In this document: positions 42,629 through 45,949 of the stretch, piece after piece | Position numbering within the stretch: position 1 is the first letter of the stretch | How the letters are laid out: each line of letters starts with the position of its first letter | Assembly (NCBI RefSeq): GCF_002272245.1 | Contig: NZ_NPDD01000078.1 | Span: 1 to 45,949 of the forward strand | Source of the DNA: Bacillus sp. 7884-1 | GTDB lineage: Bacteria; Bacillota; Bacilli; Bacillales; Cytobacillaceae | DNA: 45,949 nt | Reading direction: 5' to 3' | Notes under the pieces: model-generated | Database searches by the model: none | Told to the model about the DNA's origin: nothing | The model's input: only the letters and a program-made list of their open reading frames with translations | Program-made: the position numbers and the translations under genes

Positions 42629-43582
42629 CATTTTTCTCTTTTCAGGTTTAATATGCGTTATAAGCCCATCTAATTCCGTGATATAAAACTGTGTTTCGGG
42701 GGCAGATTTCAAATGTTTTTCTTGAAGTAATTGGTAATAGTTAACTCTTCGATTTGGATCAAAGCGCAGCATCGGGTATTCCTTGTGTTCCTTGACGAAC
42801 AAGTCTACTGCTTTTTGAACCATGTCCATTTCAACAGGAATTTTCTTGTCCTTTTCCTCAAAAAGATCATAGGTTTCTTTAGACATATAATACCTATTAG
42901 AAGGAATCCCGCCTAAAATATTGGCAAGCTGTTTAAAATCGATACTGTTATCGTCCTGGACAATAATCGTACGGTATACACCTTTTGGCAGATTATCTGA
43001 AAATTGTCTCACAGCTTTCCGAACTTGATCAATGGTGACATCAATAATGGGATGGTCATTAGTCTCTTTTTGTACTCTTTCTATGTCGAAATCTTTCTGA
43101 GAAATGTCTTTTACAGGCTTTTTAAAATACTTTTGGACCATTACGTACCCAGTAAGTCCTCCAATTCCAATTCCAATAAAAGTAAATATTACGGTTAGCC
43201 ACGGTTGAAAATCGAATTGGGCATCTAAGAAAAAGCCAAGTTTATAAAACCCAAAGACTGTTAAGGCGATTGTTAACCCAAATACCATGTTTAGTGAAAG
43301 GGTTTTCATTAAAAAGTTTGAAAACTCGTTCCAATGTTGATCGTTAAAGTTTTTTTCATTGTTAAGAAATTTTCTAACCTCCTTTTTCATTTCTTCTGAC
43401 ACTTTGTTTTCTTCGAAGAAGGACTCTAAATATTCACTTTTCGTTTTATCATTATTTTTTAAAATACAAGCTGTTTTCTCTGTTTTTCCTTTTGTGTAAT
43501 GAATGTAAATATATTTTTCTTCAAAGCCCAATTCAAGATTCTCTGTTACTCTGCCTAAGTATTTGGTAAACTTGTGTTTCAT
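42611..43582 (-). CDS. AtpZ/AtpI-domain protein with a C-terminal soluble domain
   Basis: A 323-residue protein in three parts. Residues 1-85 are soluble. Residues about 90-150 form two membrane helices that match the AtpZ/AtpI domain (F0F1-associated assembly factors). Residues about 175-320 are soluble with VTIDQVRKAVRQF and an internal similar half (EMDMVQKAVDLFVKEH), resembling the DUF3939 type. It directly follows the broken b-subunit gene by 3 bp, so an ATP-synthase link is suggested by position as well as by the domain. The fusion of AtpZ to large soluble domains is unusual. Assignment of the C-terminal domain is tentative. Confidence 0.6.
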   Translation of the reverse strand: MKHKFTKYLGRVTENLELGFEEKYIYIHYTKGKTEKTACILKNNDKTKSEYLESFFEENKVSEEMKKEVRKFLNNEKNFNDQHWNEFSNFLMKTLSLNMVFGLTIALTVFGFYKLGFFLDAQFDFQPWLTVIFTFIGIGIGGLTGYVMVQKYFKKPVKDISQKDFDIERVQKETNDHPIIDVTIDQVRKAVRQFSDNLPKGVYRTIIVQDDNSIDFKQLANILGGIPSNRYYMSKETYDLFEEKDKKIPVEMDMVQKAVDLFVKEHKEYPMLRFDPNRRVNYYQLLQEKHLKSAPETQFYITELDGLITHIKPEKRKMENSSH

Positions 43583-43585
43583 ATT

Positions 43586-44643
<1,058 letters not shown>

Positions 44644-44842
44644 TTAAATAAGCTTTACTGCTTAAACACTAAGAAATATGTACTAGGTTGCGCTTTCATT
44701 ATAAAGCTAATCAAATGTTATTGCAACATAGTTCATAAATTATTGCTAATTTTCTGAATAATTAAGTTAGCATGGTTACAAACAATCTTAAGATATAGTT
44801 AGTTATACAATTTATATTGTTCAGAATAGGAATAATAAAGGA

Positions 44843-44875
44843 AAAAGGGCAGCCAGTTAAGATGGCTGCCCTAAG
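44843..44875 (-). terminator. Terminator of the HesB-like gene
   Basis: AGGGCAGCCA (44846-44855) pairs with TGGCTGCCCT (44863-44872), with a T-run in minus-strand sense. The rest of 44617-44842 holds nothing recognisable. Confidence 0.9.
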
Positions 44876-44893
44876 TTGTCTTTTGGAGGAGAA

Positions 44894-45190
44894 CTAGTTT
44901 ATCGCCATAGTCTCCTTAAAAGTTATTTGAATTTCATTCATTTCGTCGTTATAGGAAAGGCAGGTTTCAGTATCCTCGAAGAACCATACATCATTTCCTT
45001 CTACATAGAAGTTAATCCCATTAATTTCTTTCATAAAGCCAACATTTGATGGTGCCTCTGCTGAAAATGCAAGGCTAAAGCCCTTGTTTTTTTCACCGAA
45101 ACCACTGTATCGTGGAAACATTCTTACGGTATTGATCTCGAATTCATTTGTAAACCACTTTGCAGCTTTTTCATCAATTGAAATTAACAT
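44894..45190 (-). CDS. HesB/YneR-like protein
   Basis: A 98-residue protein of the HesB-like (YneR) class: KAAKWFTNEF, the FPRYSGFGEKNKGFSLAFS core, and an FYVEGNDVWFFE strand. The A-type iron-sulfur carrier cysteines of true IscA/HesB are absent, as in YneR proteins, so Fe-S transfer is unlikely and the role is unknown. ATG at 45190 has GGTG 6 bp and AAGG 12 bp upstream; a 12-codon extension has no site. It is monocistronic with its own terminator. Confidence 0.75.
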   Translation of the reverse strand: MLISIDEKAAKWFTNEFEINTVRMFPRYSGFGEKNKGFSLAFSAEAPSNVGFMKEINGINFYVEGNDVWFFEDTETCLSYNDEMNEIQITFKETMAIN

Positions 45191-45494
45191 AATATGCACC
45201 AACCTTTTCAAAATGGTAATATCCATAACTAAGATTGAAAATCTGGAAATTTAAAAGAAATGGTTTTCACTTCTTATGATATAAGATTAAGGCTTTTTGT
45301 TAGGATTGCATGTGATATTTTTCACAAGGAAACCTCTTATAGGACTGATTTTATAAATCGTTCATATTTCCGCAATAATCATATAAAAGGTGGATACTAA
45401 AATAAAAATCGTTCAGTATTGTTTTGGAATTTGTAACATATTTAAAGTGTTAAAGATGATAAAATATATTTACTACGAAAAGGGAGTTATTACA
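45191..45494. other. Divergent intergenic region
   Basis: 304 bp, AT-rich, between the HesB-like and coiled-coil genes. A frame open from 45390 joins the coiled-coil gene but has no ribosome site. No repeat, RNA gene or clear operator was recognised. Confidence 0.5.
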
Positions 45495-45830
45495 ATGGAG
45501 CAAAAACTTGATAAATTGACTGAGAACATATCCGATATAAAAACGTTAATTCATACTTTTAATAAAACCTTAGAAAATATTGAGCACAGACTTTCCCGAT
45601 TGGAGCAAATGGACAGTATTGAGCATCGAGTAGAGGTTAACCAGATTGACTTGTCAGATATAAAAGAATCACTGCAGCGTATTGAAGAGGTACAGAGCAC
45701 TGTAGTAAAAGAAATAAAGAATCATTCAGGAAATGGTGAGCATATTCAACATATTAATCGTCGCCTGGATTCGCACCTCATTAAATTAGCCCGAGCAGAA
45801 GAAGATATCATTATCTTAAAAAATAAATAA
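45495..45830 (+). CDS. Small coiled-coil protein
   Basis: A 111-residue, hydrophilic, highly charged protein that is predicted to be alpha-helical along most of its length, with heptad-like spacing (LDKLTENISDIKTLI, LENIEHRLSRLEQ, LSDIKESLQRIEEV, IHQHINRRLD-like segment). There are no cysteines, catalytic motifs or membrane segments. Such proteins usually oligomerise or act as adaptors. AAAAGGGAG precedes the ATG at 45495. Function unknown. Confidence 0.75.
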   Translation: MEQKLDKLTENISDIKTLIHTFNKTLENIEHRLSRLEQMDSIEHRVEVNQIDLSDIKESLQRIEEVQSTVVKEIKNHSGNGEHIQHINRRLDSHLIKLARAEEDIIILKNK

Positions 45831-45836
45831 TTACAA

Positions 45837-45876
45837 TAAAAAAAGATCAGAAGCGTATAAATCTGATCTTTTTTAT
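45837..45876 (+). terminator. Terminator after the coiled-coil gene
   Basis: AAAAAGATCAGA pairs with TCTGATCTTTTT around a 10-nt loop, with a T-run. Confidence 0.93.
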
Positions 45877-45879
45877 TAT

Positions 45880-45949
45880 TTGGCTGTGTTAAATTTGTCC
45901 GTTGATTTGTGCTCCACTAAGGAATGCTTCTTCGAATAATCACCGCAGG
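45880..45949. repeat. End of a Bacillus-type dispersed repeat (runs off the window)
   Basis: TTGGCTGTGTTAAA at 45880-45893, then GTTGATTT and GCTCCA, match the reverse complement of the right half of the element at 22078-22175. The sequence CACCGCAGG at the window end suggests a longer, GC-richer copy that continues beyond. Confidence 0.65.

Overview
The window looks like chromosome of a low-GC, Gram-positive, spore-former-type Bacillaceae (Bacillus sensu lato). The evidence is AT-rich DNA, strong AGGAGG-type ribosome binding sites, frequent TTG/GTG starts, a thioredoxin-type ArsC, PucR/PucI-like proteins, and a dispersed repeat typical of Bacillus-group genomes. No rRNA, tRNA, CRISPR array, transposase or phage gene was seen. 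All names come from reading the sequence and from family knowledge; no search was run.

Layout. 1-1905: end of an arsenic-resistance locus (arsB fragment, arsC), a small membrane protein and a CxxC-CxxC protein. 1905-15113: a CodB-like NCS1 permease diverges from a three-gene set (DUF2877, FdrA, DUF1116). This set matches the three subunits reported for Escherichia coli oxamate carbamoyltransferase (AllH/AllF/AllG). Two paralogous NCS2/AzgA-type permease operons follow: permease plus guanine-deaminase-like enzyme, and permease plus ankyrin-TPR protein plus carbamate kinase. An alpha/beta hydrolase lies between them. 15180-36610: an AraC-type response regulator, two tandem TRZ/ATZ-type amidohydrolases, three family-5 solute-binding lipoproteins, three cytosine-deaminase/AtzC-like amidohydrolases, one Dpp/Opp-type ABC transporter (two permeases, two ATPases), and a histidine kinase, second response regulator, SSS-like membrane protein and PucI-like NCS1 permease. 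36656-40005: a PucR-family regulator diverging from a third NCS2 permease. 40095-45949: unrelated housekeeping or orphan genes: DUF4015, DUF445, an AtpZ-domain protein, a broken pair of F0 ATP-synthase a and b genes, a HesB-like protein and a coiled-coil protein.

How it may work together. The central 36 kb reads as an uptake-and-degradation island for nitrogen-rich cyclic amides or ureides (purine, pyrimidine, hydantoin or triazine-like). Permeases and the ABC system would import substrate, amidohydrolases and the deaminase would open or deaminate it, and the FdrA/DUF1116/DUF2877 set would transfer a carbamoyl group to phosphate. Carbamate kinase would then make ATP, ammonia and CO2. The classical allantoin enzymes (allantoinase, allantoate amidohydrolase, ureidoglycolate dehydrogenase) are absent from the window, so the true substrate is open.

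Two DNA signatures divide the island into two candidate regulons. (1) A motif of about 56 bp, repeated in front of four transcription units, with a -35-like ATGACC/ATGACG exactly 17 bp from TAAAAT; PucR is the natural candidate regulator. (2) Tandem GTAAATAT-like repeats 21 bp apart, with the proximal copy starting exactly 36 bp before a TATAAT-like box, in front of the amidohydrolase operon and all three binding-protein genes; the AraC-type response regulators are the natural candidates.
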